From contig JACPMA010000001.1 of the NCBI GenBank assembly GCA_016186205.1, positions 62,001-126,000 on the forward strand: a DNA stretch of 64,000 nt, written 5' to 3'. Every line of letters starts with the position of its first letter. Within the stretch, counting starts at the first letter, position 1. The position numbers and the translations under genes were made by a program. Shown piece after piece: positions 24,405 to 32,845 of the stretch. The notes under the pieces were generated by a model that saw only the letters and a list, made by a program, of their open reading frames with translations, did not search any database and was not told the origin of the DNA. Source of the DNA: Candidatus Peregrinibacteria bacterium. Its GTDB lineage: Bacteria > Patescibacteriota > Gracilibacteria > UBA1369 > UM-FILTER-53-11.

Positions 24405-25418
24405 TTATGTCACATTGTCGGATTCTTTTTGTTGTTGCCTATCGTGTTCCAACTCAAGGGCTTTTTTCAGCGCAGCCACTGCAACTTCGATCTGTTTTTC
24501 GTCAGGTTCTTTTGTCGTGATGTATTGCGTGAGAATTCCAGGGTAGGTGAATAATCCAACAAGCCAATTATGCCGATGTTTGGCAGTCCATTTTAGAACT
24601 TCATAAGCTGCGCCTGCAATGAACGGAATAATAGCCAGACGCCGCAAAAAGTGAATGTAGAACACCGGATGTTTCGGCACTAGTGAAAGGAGCAATATGC
24701 TGATGACAAGTACGATGACGATAAAACTTGTTCCGCATCGCGGGTGGCGCGGGCACTCTGGCCGAATTTCCGCAGGCGTGAGCGTGTGCCCTTTTTCATA
24801 AGCAAAAATGCTTTTGTGTTCGGCTCCGTGATATTCAAAAATCCGCCTAAAACTTTTAAAAATAGATAGCACAAAAATATAGAGTAGAAATATAGAGATG
24901 CGGATGAGGCCGTCAATAAGATTGAATAGGAGAGTGTATTTTGCGATAGCCGGGAAGATTTTTTGGAGCCATGTCGTGAGCGCGAGCGGAATAAATTTAA
25001 ATAGGAAAATCGCCAGCGCGAATGAAACAATGAGTGAGAACGTGAAAGTGGCGATTGTAAACCAGCGTGGTTTGGTTTGATGAGGCGCGGCTTGATGGAG
25101 CTTAGTTTGATTGCTGTGAGTTTTATCCGATCGGGCCGATGTTGTTTCGTCTTCGTCCTGGTCTTCCGTATATTCCTCGGCCGAAAAATTGAGCGCTTTC
25201 ATGCCAAATATCATCATTTCAAAAAGATTTATAATTCCGCGGATTATCGGGATAGCAAGAAGCCTGAATTTTTTTGTGAGCGATCGGAAAGGATCTTCTT
25301 TTATTTTTATGGAGCCGTCTTTTTTTCGCACCGCAACCGTTACGAAGTTCGGCGATCGGATCATAACCCCCTCAATCACCGCCTGTCCTCCAACCGCAAA
25401 ATCGATTTTTTGACTCAC
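24405..25418 (-). CDS. DUF1385 (YqhQ-like) membrane protein
   Basis: A 337-residue protein opening with AVGGQAVIEGVMIRSP, the DUF1385 signature. It has a hydrophilic insert rich in Thr/His/Gln (about 90-115), then four membrane helices and conserved motifs EYHGAEHKSIFAYEKG and ECPRHPRCGTSF, which look metal-binding (His, Glu, Cys). Its biochemical role is not established; it is widespread in Gram-positives and CPR. The start is GTG 25418, with TATAAT ending exactly 7 bases before it, so the mRNA is probably leaderless. Confidence 0.85.
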   Translation of the reverse strand: MSQKIDFAVGGQAVIEGVMIRSPNFVTVAVRKKDGSIKIKEDPFRSLTKKFRLLAIPIIRGIINLFEMMIFGMKALNFSAEEYTEDQDEDETTSARSDKTHSNQTKLHQAAPHQTKPRWFTIATFTFSLIVSFALAIFLFKFIPLALTTWLQKIFPAIAKYTLLFNLIDGLIRISIFLLYIFVLSIFKSFRRIFEYHGAEHKSIFAYEKGHTLTPAEIRPECPRHPRCGTSFIVIVLVISILLLSLVPKHPVFYIHFLRRLAIIPFIAGAAYEVLKWTAKHRHNWLVGLFTYPGILTQYITTKEPDEKQIEVAVAALKKALELEHDRQQQKESDNVT

Positions 25419-25424
25419 CGCGGC

Positions 25425-25465
25425 ATTATATCATGCATGACAGAGTCTGGTTCCTTTGTTAGGAT
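25425..25465. promoter_or_regulatory. Divergent promoters for DUF1385 gene and dut
   Basis: Minus strand: extended -10 TGATATAAT (TATAAT at 25430-25425) with its start codon 7 bases downstream. Plus strand: ATGACA (25437-25442), a 17-base spacer and TAGGAT (25460-25465), 10 bases before the dut ATG. The two promoters overlap, so transcription of the two genes may compete. Confidence 0.6.
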
Positions 25466-25474
25466 AGGGGCGCT

Positions 25475-25906
25475 ATGAAGGTAAGAATTCAGCGCGTTGA
25501 TAAAAATTTGCCTCTTCCGAAATATGAAACAGACGGCTCTGTCGGTTTTGATTTTTTGGCACGCGAGGACACGGTGATTCCGGCAAAAGGCGTCGCGCTT
25601 ATTCCCGGAAACGCGATAGTGGAAGTTCCGCGCAATTTTGTGCTTTTCGTGACGCTGCGTTCATCCACGCCGCGCAAAAAGGGCTTGCTCATGCCGCATG
25701 GTGTGGGCGTGATTGATCATGATTACTGCGGACCGCAGGATGAAATAAAAATCCAGGTTTATAATTTCACGGACAAAGCCGTTACTATCTCACGCGGTGA
25801 AAAAATCGCGCAAGGTATTTTTGTGCACATCGATAAGGCGGAGTGGGAAGATGTCGAGCGCATACGTGAAGAAAGCAGGGGAGGATTTGGTTCCACGGAT
25901 TTATAA
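25475..25906 (+). CDS. dut: dUTP diphosphatase (dUTPase)
   Basis: The protein has 143 residues. The five dUTPase motifs are visible in order: GSVGFDF, TLRSST near RSSTPRKKG, GVIDHDYCGP, RGEKIAQGIF and RGGFGSTD at the C-terminus. The enzyme converts dUTP to dUMP and pyrophosphate, keeping uracil out of DNA and feeding dTMP synthesis. It is a trimer in its family. The next gene is a thymidylate-kinase-like protein, a sensible functional pair. Confidence 0.9.
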   Translation: MKVRIQRVDKNLPLPKYETDGSVGFDFLAREDTVIPAKGVALIPGNAIVEVPRNFVLFVTLRSSTPRKKGLLMPHGVGVIDHDYCGPQDEIKIQVYNFTDKAVTISRGEKIAQGIFVHIDKAEWEDVERIREESRGGFGSTDL

Positions 25907-25967
25907 GTCCTAGTTTATATTGCACAATTCATTCATCATTAGTAATTAGTAATTCGTCATTTCGTCC

Positions 25968-26546
25968 ATGTTCATTACTCTTTACGGCATCAATAATATC
26001 GGCAAAACATATCACGCCAAACGATTGGTTGCCCGATTAAAAAAGCTCGGCAAAAAAGCCGTATATATAAAGTATCCTGTTTATGAGCAAAAACCGACCG
26101 GTCCGTTTTTGAATAAAACGCTTCGTTCCCACAGCCAAAAAATGTCGGAGGAACAGCTTCAGCTTTGGTTTGTTTTGAATCGATATCAATTTCAGCCGCA
26201 GCTTAAACAGTTGCTTAAAAAGGGAACAATTGTTATTGCTGAAGATTACATCGGCACAGGCATTGCATGGGGCATGGCCAAGGGCGTAAAGCAAAAAACG
26301 CTCGAAAATATGAACAAATTTTTAGTTCAGCCGGATATGGCGATTTTTATGGATGGAAAACGGGTTTTAATAGCCCGCGAACAGAAGCATATCCATGAGC
26401 GTGATGATATCCTCGTGCAAAAATGCCAGAGGATTTTTCAAAAATTGGCGCAGAAATATCATTGGAAAACCGTCCAGGTCGATCAAGATCCGGATGTAAC
26501 TGCAGCCCGAATTTGGGCCCTTGTGCTGCGGAAGATTTTCAATTAA
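25968..26546 (+). CDS. Thymidylate kinase-like P-loop nucleotide kinase
   Basis: The protein has 192 residues. A Walker A motif GINNIGKT is at about 8-15, where most Tmk enzymes have GxDGxGKST/S. A DR(Y/H)-like region is replaced by AEDYIGTGIAWG, and a lid segment contains ERDD. The fold and length match dTMP kinase, which makes dTDP from dTMP. The changed P-loop and DRY motif leave the exact substrate uncertain, though the neighbour dut supports dTMP. Upstream is an A/T-rich 60-base gap with a doubled TAGTAATT. Confidence 0.7.
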   Translation: MFITLYGINNIGKTYHAKRLVARLKKLGKKAVYIKYPVYEQKPTGPFLNKTLRSHSQKMSEEQLQLWFVLNRYQFQPQLKQLLKKGTIVIAEDYIGTGIAWGMAKGVKQKTLENMNKFLVQPDMAIFMDGKRVLIAREQKHIHERDDILVQKCQRIFQKLAQKYHWKTVQVDQDPDVTAARIWALVLRKIFN

Positions 26547-26581
26547 GATTATTCCCTGTATTCTATAACTTTTTGAATTAT

Positions 26582-26860
26582 ATGCCTCCAACATCACAAC
26601 CTTTTGAAGCCGGTGAAGAAATTCTGGTAGATGGCAGATCGGATGTTAGACTTGAGGCTGGCGATCATCTGCTTTTTACACTCCAAGGGATAACGCTTCG
26701 GGTTCGAAGAGGTTGCGTACTCGTAGGAGTTGAAGAAGGGTTTGATTTGATTAAGGGTTTCCCGTTTCATGCAAGCGTGCAATTGAATCCGGGCGGCGTT
26801 GGGCGGTTTCGTGTTCAGCCTGGCCAGCATGTTGTTTTTGATGTTAAGGCGGCAGCATGA
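26582..26860 (+). CDS. Hypothetical 92-residue beta-rich protein
   Basis: No family recognised. The start ATG 26582 is chosen because the longer frame upstream overlaps tmk and looks random. The sequence alternates Val, Leu and charged residues with GD and GG turns (VRLEAGDHLLF, VRRGCVLVGVEEG, FRVQPGQHVVFDV), which suggests a small beta barrel or jelly-roll domain. Its stop TGA is at 26858-26860 and doubles as the TGn of the folD extended -10. Confidence 0.5.
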   Translation: MPPTSQPFEAGEEILVDGRSDVRLEAGDHLLFTLQGITLRVRRGCVLVGVEEGFDLIKGFPFHASVQLNPGGVGRFRVQPGQHVVFDVKAAA

Positions 26861-26877
26861 TATAGTAGGATCTCTTC

Positions 26878-27798
26878 ATGTCAGCGCGGATTCATAAAAA
26901 GCGGCAGAGCCGCTTACTCGACGGCCGGCTCGTTTCTGATTTTTTGCTCACAAGGGTGAGCCATGAGGTAAAAAAACTCCACAAAAAGAAAATTTTCCCA
27001 AAACTCGTCATTATTCTTGTCGGAAAAAATCCAGCGAGTCTTTCCTATATCCGGCAAAAAGAAAAAGCCACGCAACGCACGCATATTCAATATGAACATT
27101 TGAATTTGCGAGAAACCATAGCTACGAAAAAGCTCATAGCAATTATTGAAAAGCTGAACCGCGACAAAACAGTTCATGGCATTTTGGTGCAATTGCCGCT
27201 TCCTGCGCATATTGAAGCGCCGCTTGTGCTACGCGCCATTGAGCCTGCGAAAGACGTTGACGGTTTCGGCGCTTATAATCTCGGCAAAATGTTTCTTTCT
27301 ATGGATTTTGAGAACCTTGCTCCATGCACGCCGCGCGGCATTATCCGGCTTTTGGAGTATTACAAAATTTCGCCTGTTGGAAAGCGCGTAACGATAATCG
27401 GCAGGAGTAATATTGTCGGAAAGCCGCTCGCGGTTATGCTGATAAACCGTGATGCAACCGTGACAGTTTGCCATTCAAAAACTAAGAATCTTGCTTCGCA
27501 TACGCGGACTGCGGATATACTCGTCGCTGCGGTCGGTCGTCCGAAAATGGTAAAAGCCGATATGGTTAAGAAAGGAGCGATCGTCATTGACGTCGGGACT
27601 ACAAAAGTAAATAATAGGCCGAGCCGAAGCGAGGCTAAGCAAATAGTGCATCTCAATAGCTTGGTCGGAGACGTGGATTTCGAAAACGTGAAACGAAAAG
27701 CGTCATGGATTACGCCGGTGCCCGGTGGCGTAGGTCCGATGACAGTGGCGTGTTTAATGGAGAATGTCGTGCGCGCGGCCAGAAGAATGAATATGTAG
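26878..27798 (+). CDS. folD: Methylenetetrahydrofolate dehydrogenase/cyclohydrolase FolD
   Basis: The protein has 306 residues. FolD signatures are present: YIRQKEKA with the catalytic Lys, GILVQLPLP, KDVDGF, PCTPRG, GRSNIVGKP and TPVPGGVGPMT. It interconverts methylene-, methenyl- and formyl-THF with NADP and supplies formyl-THF for purine synthesis, fitting purF and purD next door. Near residues 247-258 an in-frame insert (NRPSRSEAKQ) is encoded by a dispersed repeat (27617-27640), in a loop before GDVDF. The TATAGT at 26861-26866 gives a leader of about 5 bases. Confidence 0.93.
   Translation: MSARIHKKRQSRLLDGRLVSDFLLTRVSHEVKKLHKKKIFPKLVIILVGKNPASLSYIRQKEKATQRTHIQYEHLNLRETIATKKLIAIIEKLNRDKTVHGILVQLPLPAHIEAPLVLRAIEPAKDVDGFGAYNLGKMFLSMDFENLAPCTPRGIIRLLEYYKISPVGKRVTIIGRSNIVGKPLAVMLINRDATVTVCHSKTKNLASHTRTADILVAAVGRPKMVKADMVKKGAIVIDVGTTKVNNRPSRSEAKQIVHLNSLVGDVDFENVKRKASWITPVPGGVGPMTVACLMENVVRAARRMNM
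27617..27640 (+). repeat. Dispersed GCCGAGCC...GCGAGGC repeat inside folD, copy 3
   Basis: GGCCGAGCCGAAGCGAGGCT followed by AAGC is read as RPSRSEAK within FolD. Very similar sequence lies outside genes at 33737-33770 and 41520-41549, so this is a repeat that landed in, or was tolerated by, a coding loop. Confidence 0.55.
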
Positions 27799-27843
27799 CC
27801 CTTTCTATTTTTTAATAAAGCGCACTCGCTGCGCTCGTGCGTT

Positions 27844-29343
27844 ATGTGCGGAATCATCGGCATTTCATCGGCATCACCGGTAGTTCAGGATCTATATGAC
27901 GGCCTCGTAGTGCTCCAGCATCGCGGCCAGGACGCAGCCGGAATCATGACTTATGACGGTCGTTTTCAGCTTAAAAAAGGCAACGGCCTTGCGCATGACG
28001 TGTTCCAGGCCAAGCACATGGTAAGGCTCACAGGCAACATCGGTATCGGGCATGTGAGATACACAACAGCCGGTTCATTTGATTCTGCTTCGGAGGCGCA
28101 ACCGTTTTATGTTAACGCGCCTTTCGGGCTTTCCCTCATTCATAACGGCAATCTCACCAATTACACGGATCTGAAACAGCAAGTGACTAAAGACAACAGC
28201 CGCTACCTTAATACGAATTCCGATTCAGAGGTTTTACTGAATGTTCTGGCTGACGAAATTACGAAATTGCGGGTGAAAAATCTTACGCCGGCCCACATCT
28301 TCCGCGCGCTTAGAAAAGTTTATAAGCGTATCAAAGGGAGCTATTCGGTTATTTGTCTTATTGCCGGGCACGGCATGCTTGCATTCCGTGATCCATACGG
28401 TATCCGGCCTCTTGTTTTTGGAAAACGGGATTCTGCGCTTGGGGCTGAATATATATTTGCTTCCGAGACAGTTGCGCTCGACGCGCTCGGTTTTCAGTTG
28501 ATGCGGAATGTGGTTCCGGGCGAAGCGATTTTTATTGATGAGCAGCGCCAGGTTTTCGACAAGCAGATTGATAAAACAAAGTGGGCGCCGTGCATTTTTG
28601 AATGGGTTTATCTTGCCCGTCCGGATTCCGTACTCGACGATGTCAGTGTGTATAAATCGAGACTCCGCATGGGTAAGTTTCTTTCCGAGCAAATTAAAAA
28701 AGCCATGAAGGCCGGATTGAAAATCGACGTGGTTGTGCCTGTGCCGGATACAGCTCGCAGTGCGGCTTTTGAAATCGCTTCGGAGATCGGCGTGCCGTGC
28801 CGCGAAGGGCTCATCAAAAATCGGTATATCGGCCGGACGTTCATTATGCCAGGGCAGGGGATCCGCAAGCGTTCGATTAAATATAAACTCAATCCGATTC
28901 CGCTTGAGCTGGAAGATAAAAATGTACTCTTGGTGGATGATTCGATTGTTAGGGGAAATACTTCACGCAAAATTATTGAAATGGTGCGCGGCGCCGGCGC
29001 TAAAAAAGTTTATTTTGCTTCATCTTGCCCGCCGCTTCGAAATCCATGCGTATACGGCGTTGATATGCCGAGCCGAAAAGATTTTATCGCTCATAATTTA
29101 AGCATTGAGGAAGTCGGAAAAGCGATCGGCGCAGACGCCATTTTTTATCAGTCCTTGAAAGACCTTGTAGCGGCCGTTAAAGCCGGCAATCCAAAAATAA
29201 AAAATTTCTGCACAGCCTGCCTTTCCGGAAAATATCCGACGCCTGATGTTACCGAAGAAGTGCTTCAGCGCGCAGAACAATCGCGCGGCGGCATTGCAGC
29301 AGAAGAAGGGCTGGATGGAGAAGGGCAGTTGGTGCTGCTGTAA
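27844..29343 (+). CDS. purF: Amidophosphoribosyltransferase PurF
   Basis: The protein has 499 residues. MCGIIGIS at the start gives the catalytic Cys after Met removal (class II glutamine amidotransferase). The PRPP-binding loop is VLLVDDSIVRGNTS, and FCTACLSGKYP near the end is typical of the Fe-S-containing PurF type. The enzyme makes 5-phosphoribosylamine, the first step of purine synthesis. The short prodomain found in some PurF enzymes is absent: Cys follows Met directly. The start codon lies directly after a TTAATAAAGCGC near-palindrome. purD follows. Confidence 0.95.
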   Translation: MCGIIGISSASPVVQDLYDGLVVLQHRGQDAAGIMTYDGRFQLKKGNGLAHDVFQAKHMVRLTGNIGIGHVRYTTAGSFDSASEAQPFYVNAPFGLSLIHNGNLTNYTDLKQQVTKDNSRYLNTNSDSEVLLNVLADEITKLRVKNLTPAHIFRALRKVYKRIKGSYSVICLIAGHGMLAFRDPYGIRPLVFGKRDSALGAEYIFASETVALDALGFQLMRNVVPGEAIFIDEQRQVFDKQIDKTKWAPCIFEWVYLARPDSVLDDVSVYKSRLRMGKFLSEQIKKAMKAGLKIDVVVPVPDTARSAAFEIASEIGVPCREGLIKNRYIGRTFIMPGQGIRKRSIKYKLNPIPLELEDKNVLLVDDSIVRGNTSRKIIEMVRGAGAKKVYFASSCPPLRNPCVYGVDMPSRKDFIAHNLSIEEVGKAIGADAIFYQSLKDLVAAVKAGNPKIKNFCTACLSGKYPTPDVTEEVLQRAEQSRGGIAAEEGLDGEGQLVLL

Positions 29344-29359
29344 AATAGGCCTCAAAATT

Positions 29360-30682
29360 ATGAAAGTTTTATTGATCGGCAATGGAGCGCGGGAGCATTG
29401 CATTGCGGAAGCGCTTACGCGATCGGGTCGTGTGAAATTGGCGACTTATGCAAAAGCGAAAAATCCTGGAATTTTTGCGTTGTCTGAAGAATATCAGCTC
29501 GGTTCATATACCGATTTCCGCAGCATTTTGAATTTTGCAAAAAAAGTTAAGCCGGATTTTGCGTTTATCGGTCCGGATGATCCAATTGCCGACGGCGTTG
29601 CGGATTTGTTGTTGGAACTGGAAATTCATTCAGTGGCGCCTTTGAAGACTGTGGCGCGTTTGGAATCCTCAAAATCTTTTACTCGCGATTTAGTTCAGAA
29701 ATACAAAATTCCCGGCAATCCGCGTTTTAAGGTTTTCTTTGATCCCGTGGGTATTAAGGAATTTTTACAAGAACTTGGCGGAAATTATGTGGTAAAAGCG
29801 GACGGGCTTATGGGAGGCAAAGGCGTGCAGATTTCCGGAGAGCATTTGGCGACTTTGGAAGACGGCGAGGCATATGCGAAAAAATGCATTGAAAAGTTTG
29901 GCCGTGTGGTGGTGGAAGAAAAGTTGATTGGTCAAGAATTCAGTTTGATGAGTTTTGTAGACGGCAAGCACGTTGTAGATATGCCGCCGGTGCAGGATCA
30001 CAAGCGCGCGTTTGTCGGCGATAAAGGCGCAAATACAGGGGGAATGGGAAGTTACAGCGATGCGAATCATTTGCTGCCATTTTTAGAGAAGAGAGACTTG
30101 GAAGAGGCGCATTTGATTACGGAGAAAGTCGCGGATGCGCTTTTCCGCGAGACAGGAATTTTATTTAAGGGGATTATGTACGGCGGATTTATGGTTACTG
30201 CCAATGGCGTGCGTTTGATCGAATATAATGCGCGTTTCGGCGATCCGGAAGTCATGAATGTTTTACCGATTTTAAAAACGGATTTTGTAGAAGTGTGCGA
30301 GGCGATTTTAGGCGGGAATTTGAACCGAGTGAAAATTGAATTTGAAAATAAAGCCACGGTATGCAAGTATATCGTGCCGGAAGGATATCCGGAAAATCCG
30401 AGGGCAGGCGAAAAAATTGAGATTGAACCCTCAACCCTAAATCCTCAACCCTCCACCCTCCGTATGTATTACGCTTCCGTTGACCAACGCGATGACGGAC
30501 TCTATTTAAGTTCTTCGCGCGCCATTGCATTTGTAGGAATCGCCGATACGCTGGATATTGCGGAAAAAATCGCAGAACAAGCATGCGGTAACGTGAAAGG
30601 GCTGGTGTTTCATCGCGAGGATATTGGTACAGCCGCGCTCATCGAAAAACGCGTCCGGATGATGCGGGAGTTCCGACGCTAA
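29360..30682 (+). CDS. purD: Phosphoribosylamine-glycine ligase PurD, with a repeat-encoded insert
   Basis: The protein has 440 residues from ATG 29360 (MKVLLIGNGAREH, the normal PurD start); the longer upstream frame runs inside purF. ATP-grasp motifs include KADGLMGGKGV, the NTGGMGSY loop and EYNARFGDPE. PurD joins glycine to phosphoribosylamine and follows purF in the pathway. Around residue 357 the peptide [12 protein letters not shown] is encoded by telomere-like heptamers (30425-30460) in a surface loop after NPRAGEKIE. A TAAAAT (29341-29346) overlapping the purF stop could give an internal promoter. Confidence 0.93.
   Translation: MKVLLIGNGAREHCIAEALTRSGRVKLATYAKAKNPGIFALSEEYQLGSYTDFRSILNFAKKVKPDFAFIGPDDPIADGVADLLLELEIHSVAPLKTVARLESSKSFTRDLVQKYKIPGNPRFKVFFDPVGIKEFLQELGGNYVVKADGLMGGKGVQISGEHLATLEDGEAYAKKCIEKFGRVVVEEKLIGQEFSLMSFVDGKHVVDMPPVQDHKRAFVGDKGANTGGMGSYSDANHLLPFLEKRDLEEAHLITEKVADALFRETGILFKGIMYGGFMVTANGVRLIEYNARFGDPEVMNVLPILKTDFVEVCEAILGGNLNRVKIEFENKATVCKYIVPEGYPENPRAGEKIEIEPSTLNPQPSTLRMYYASVDQRDDGLYLSSSRAIAFVGIADTLDIAEKIAEQACGNVKGLVFHREDIGTAALIEKRVRMMREFRR
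30425..30460 (+). repeat. CAACCCT heptamer tract inside purD
   Basis: Heptamers (GAACCCT, CAACCCT, AAATCCT, CAACCCT, CCACCCT) are translated in frame as a Ser-Thr-Leu-Asn-Pro linker in PurD. This is the same repeat type as at 20793, 21612 and 41300. Confidence 0.7.
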
Positions 30683-30687
30683 AGTTA

Positions 30688-32730
30688 CTACGGCGCCTGG
30701 ACAGGTTCGCCTTCGTCGTCCGGAGTCGGTATTGTTGGCGGTGTAGCCGGTGGTGCAGGCCTTGGCGCTGGTCCCGGTGCTGGTCCAGATGTTGGCGGCG
30801 CTGGTCTTGGTGCAGCCGGTGGAGCCGTACCTGGTGTCGGAGCCTGTGCAGGCCCCGGAGCTGATGCCGGAGGTGGCACTGGACGCGGTGCAGCTGGTGG
30901 AGCAGTCCCTGGTGTCGGTGCCGGAGCAGGCCCTGGTCCTGGTCTTGGTGCTGGTCCCGGTGCAGGCCCTGGTCCTGGTCTTGGCGCTGGTCCAGGTGCT
31001 GGCCCAGGCCCAGGTCTTGGCGCTGGTCCAGGTGCTGGCCCCGGAGCTGATGCCGGAGGTGGTGTTGGACGTGGTGCAGCCGGTGGAGTAGTCCCTGGTG
31101 CCGGTGCTGGCCCAGGCCCAGGTCTTGGCGCTGGCCCAGGCGCAGGTCCAGGCGCAGGCCCAGGAGTTGGCCCTGGTCTTGGTGCTGGTCCCGGTGCTGG
31201 CCCAGGCCCAGGTCTTGGCGCTGGCTCAGGCGCAGGTCCAGGAGCTGGACCCGGTGCAGGACCTGGTCTTGGTGCTGGTCCCGGTGCTGGCCCAGGCCCA
31301 GGCGCAGGCCCAGGAGCTGGACCCGGTGCAGGACCTGGTCTTGGTGCTGGTCCTGGTGCTGGCCCAGGCCCAGGTCTTGGCGCTGGCCCAGGCGCAGGCC
31401 CAGGAGCTGGACCCGGTGCAGGCCCTGGTCCTGGTCCCGGCGGCGGTCCTGCTGGTGGTTCCGGCGCAGGCGCTGCGCCTTTTTCGATTATTACCAAATT
31501 CCCCATGCATCCATTTTCCATTTGTGCGTAAATTCTATTTTCGCTTTTTACAAAAACTGCATGTTTATATTTGAAATTGAATGCTTGATAACCTGAAATA
31601 GACATAAAATCGCCACCGACTACAACCTTGATTGTTTCCACGGTTTCTCCGACTTGCAAAAATTTTAATTGAGTCAGAATTTCTGGCATATCTCCGTGCG
31701 TGTCCGACGCCGCCATTTTTTTCGCGAGTTCCTGCCGAGCCCCCCGATTCTTAATTTTCGGATCAAGGAACATGGATTTATTCAGAGCCTCTGCAGGTTC
31801 ATCTTCCGAGTCAGTAACTCTCATAACGCCCATTATTTTTTCCATCACAGTTGGCGTATCTGTGCGCGTAATCCCCTCGAGTTTTTGCGAAATATACGAA
31901 ACCATTTCCGTGCGCCAAAGCTGCCTTGCATATTTTTTGATGGACGGCGAAATTTCTTCGTCGGAATCAAAAATGAATTTTTGAAGATCCTTGCGAAGTT
32001 CTAAATTTTCCGGTCCTTTTAAAAAGCCATCACGGGTCCATGCTCGCCATGCATTTGTGCTGTTTGCAAGTTCGTCCGGAGTTGCGGTTGTTATCATCGC
32101 ATCGATTTTTTTCTTGCCCACATTTAAGCCTTCCTCCACTTTTTCTAAAACTTCGCCGAGCTTTTTCTTTTCTTTTGATTTTTCGCTTACACGCTCGACG
32201 AATCGCGTAGCTGCTTCGCCGAGTTCGCCGCTATGCGCCGATGTGACAGCACCTGCGCCGGCTTCCGTCTTTTTTCGTAAATAAGCTCCATCCACAATTT
32301 TGCCGCCTTTTTGATCATAGATAAAAAGCTGACCCGCTTTAATCTCTATTTTCCATTTTACATTGAGATAATCTACATTGATCGACCGGCCTTTAGCGTC
32401 CTTTTGACGCGTGAGTGAATAAAGACTTAAAGCCACTTCCCGGCCGCGCGTTTTTGCATCCGCGACGCCGATATTTTCAAAATATGAATGGAGCGCTTTT
32501 GATAGAGTTGATCCATCTTTCACGTCTACTGAAAATTCAGAAGCCTTTTTAAGATCTTCATGGGTTTTTAAGCCTGATTTTGATGGATCGCCGAGCACTG
32601 TTTCCGGATTAGTTTCTATGCCAAGTTTTAGCTTTGCGAGTTTTTCATAAAACTCGTTTCTGATTGTTTCACGCTTAAAGCTGCGGTCTCTGACTTCGGC
32701 ATTCCAATTTTTTCCTTCAATTTTAGGCAT
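30688..32730 (-). CDS. Large protein with a long Gly-Pro-Ala-Pro C-terminal repeat
   Basis: The protein has 680 residues. The N-terminal 420 or so residues are ordinary, charged and mixed helix/beta, with no signal peptide and no family I recognise. From about residue 425 to 665 the sequence is almost only P, G and A with regular R (GPAPGPAPRPGPGPAPG), then a short acidic tail (DDEGEPVQAP). Such a stretch would form an extended polyproline-like arm. It converges on purD (5-base gap). The repetitive DNA makes it prone to length change and to assembly error. Confidence 0.6.
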   Translation of the reverse strand: MPKIEGKNWNAEVRDRSFKRETIRNEFYEKLAKLKLGIETNPETVLGDPSKSGLKTHEDLKKASEFSVDVKDGSTLSKALHSYFENIGVADAKTRGREVALSLYSLTRQKDAKGRSINVDYLNVKWKIEIKAGQLFIYDQKGGKIVDGAYLRKKTEAGAGAVTSAHSGELGEAATRFVERVSEKSKEKKKLGEVLEKVEEGLNVGKKKIDAMITTATPDELANSTNAWRAWTRDGFLKGPENLELRKDLQKFIFDSDEEISPSIKKYARQLWRTEMVSYISQKLEGITRTDTPTVMEKIMGVMRVTDSEDEPAEALNKSMFLDPKIKNRGARQELAKKMAASDTHGDMPEILTQLKFLQVGETVETIKVVVGGDFMSISGYQAFNFKYKHAVFVKSENRIYAQMENGCMGNLVIIEKGAAPAPEPPAGPPPGPGPGPAPGPAPGPAPGPAPRPGPGPAPGPAPRPGPAPGPAPGPAPGPGPAPGPAPRPGPAPGPAPGPAPEPAPRPGPGPAPGPAPRPGPTPGPAPGPAPGPAPRPGPGPAPAPGTTPPAAPRPTPPPASAPGPAPGPAPRPGPGPAPGPAPRPGPGPAPGPAPRPGPGPAPAPTPGTAPPAAPRPVPPPASAPGPAQAPTPGTAPPAAPRPAPPTSGPAPGPAPRPAPPATPPTIPTPDDEGEPVQAP
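30750..31450. repeat. GC-rich imperfect tandem repeat coding for (GPAP)n
   Basis: Units of the type GGTGCTGGTCC, GGCCCAGGCCCA and GGTCTTGGCGCT alternate over about 700 bases. They are in frame with the 680-residue gene and explain the long open frames on the other strand, which are shadows. Confidence 0.8.
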
Positions 32731-32845
32731 GATTGTTTATTTTTTTATCTTTTTATTATACAGGAAAATTTGGATTTGGGGAAGAGGGGATCATACTTCT
32801 GTAGATCCCCCCTGAATGTTCACCTCCTTGGTGTTCCCCGGAGTT

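Noticed and set aside
26423-26581. Upstream extension of the 92-residue gene
   Set aside because: It overlaps tmk in another frame and has random composition; ATG 26582 is the first sensible start.
30750-31450. Possible CRISPR array because of regular repetition
   Set aside because: Units are short, imperfect and in frame with a protein; there are no unique spacers of constant length and no cas genes.
30750-31574. Two long plus-strand open frames rich in Val, Leu and Gln
   Set aside because: They are the reverse reading of the Gly-Pro-Ala repeat of the 680-residue gene and have no natural composition.
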